A stretch of 6,169 nt of DNA from Lysobacterales bacterium (GTDB lineage Bacteria > Pseudomonadota > Gammaproteobacteria > Xanthomonadales > SZUA-36). The DNA is taken from the NCBI GenBank assembly GCA_029287515.1, contig JARFQZ010000173.1, forward strand, positions 1 to 6,169. The letters run 5' to 3'. The translations under genes and the position numbers were made by a program. The notes under the pieces were generated by a model. That model was not told the DNA's origin and did no database searches. It saw nothing but the letters and a program-made list of their open reading frames with translations. Numbering within the stretch: position 1 is the stretch's first letter; each line of letters begins with the position of its first letter. This document shows positions 5,772 to 6,169 of this stretch, piece by piece.

Positions 5772-6169
5772 ATGCACGACTCTCTGGGCGCATTTTGTTC
5801 TGACCAGGACGTCCATATCGAAGGTAGCGAAGGCGGACCGCTGGCCGGCCTGACCTTTGCTGCAAAAGATGTTTTCGACATTGCGGGATTCCGGACCGGC
5901 GCAGGTAATCCTGACTGGTTGCGCACGCATCCTCCTGCAGAGACAACAGCGAGCGCAGTCCAGCGCCTGCTGGATGCCGGGGCGACCCTGGTTGGCAAAA
6001 CCCAGACCGACGAACTGACCTTCAGCCTGAACGGTGAGAACCATCACTACGGCACGCCGGTCAACCCGAATGCGCCCGGCAGGATCGCGGGCGGTTCGTC
6101 CAGCGGCTCGGCTGCAGCCGTGGCGGGCGGACTGGTCGATTTTGCATTGGGGACCGACACCGGGGGTTC
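5772..6169 (+). CDS. Amidase-signature family hydrolase, AMI1-like (N-terminal part, runs off the right edge)
   Basis: This is the first third of an amidase-signature enzyme, which hydrolyses a carboxamide to an acid and ammonia through a Lys-Ser-Ser triad. The visible 132 residues contain GLTFAAKDVFD with the catalytic Lys32, NPDWLRTH (46-53), NGENHHYGTP (87-96), GGSSSGSAAAVA (107-118) with the cis-Ser at 109, and GTDTGG (127-132). The next codon begins TC, so residue 133 must be Ser, the nucleophile. The spacing Lys-77-Ser-24-Ser equals what I recall for Arabidopsis AMI1 (Lys36, Ser113, Ser137), and NPDWLRTH and NGEN-HYGTP also resemble that indole-3-acetamide hydrolase group. The true bacterial substrate cannot be told, since this superfamily is broad. 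It is less like GatA. The ATG lies 10 bases after the oadB stop, with no good ribosome binding site, so co-transcription and coupling with oadB are likely. The C-terminus is outside the window. Confidence 0.92.
   Translation, partial: MHDSLGAFCSDQDVHIEGSEGGPLAGLTFAAKDVFDIAGFRTGAGNPDWLRTHPPAETTASAVQRLLDAGATLVGKTQTDELTFSLNGENHHYGTPVNPNAPGRIAGGSSSGSAAAVAGGLVDFALGTDTGG

Noticed and set aside
5140..6047. Minus-strand open frames across the end of oadB and the amidase
   Set aside because: They are complementary to two clearly recognised plus-strand proteins, contain many Arg/Pro/Ser residues typical of antisense GC-rich frames, and lack start signals.

Overview
The window looks like chromosomal DNA from a moderately GC-rich gammaproteobacterium, probably marine or halophilic. 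I infer this from codon use, a complete Na+-translocating oxaloacetate decarboxylase operon in the Klebsiella-like order gamma-alpha-beta, and a neighbouring TonB-dependent receptor. I cannot fix the family or genus from this sequence alone.

Left part, minus strand: a TonB-dependent outer-membrane receptor (465-2309) with an atypical plug domain, followed 93 bases downstream by the start of an exported protein of unknown function (1-371) that runs off the left edge. The two genes point the same way, with no convincing terminator between them, so they may be co-transcribed. A 209-base divergent intergenic region (2310-2518) separates the receptor from the oad genes. It holds weak candidate promoters for both directions and a near-perfect inverted repeat that could be an operator.

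Right part, plus strand: oadG (2519-2764), oadA (2824-4599) and oadB (4619-5761) encode the small membrane anchor, the carboxyltransferase/biotin subunit and the membrane decarboxylase/Na+ pump. Together they should split oxaloacetate into pyruvate and CO2 and export Na+. The catalytic, metal-binding, biotin-attachment and Na+-path residues I know from the Klebsiella enzyme are all present, at constant offsets, so the complex should be functional. Ten bases after oadB begins an amidase-signature hydrolase (5772 to the right edge) that resembles plant AMI1-type amidases. Its reading frame is cut exactly at the nucleophilic serine codon. A GC-rich hairpin spans the oadB stop and ends just before the amidase start.

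There are no RNA genes, mobile elements, CRISPR arrays or prophage signs. The core of the window is a known system. The less described points are the divergent plug of the receptor, the unknown exported partner, the shared control region and the amidase attached to the oad operon.
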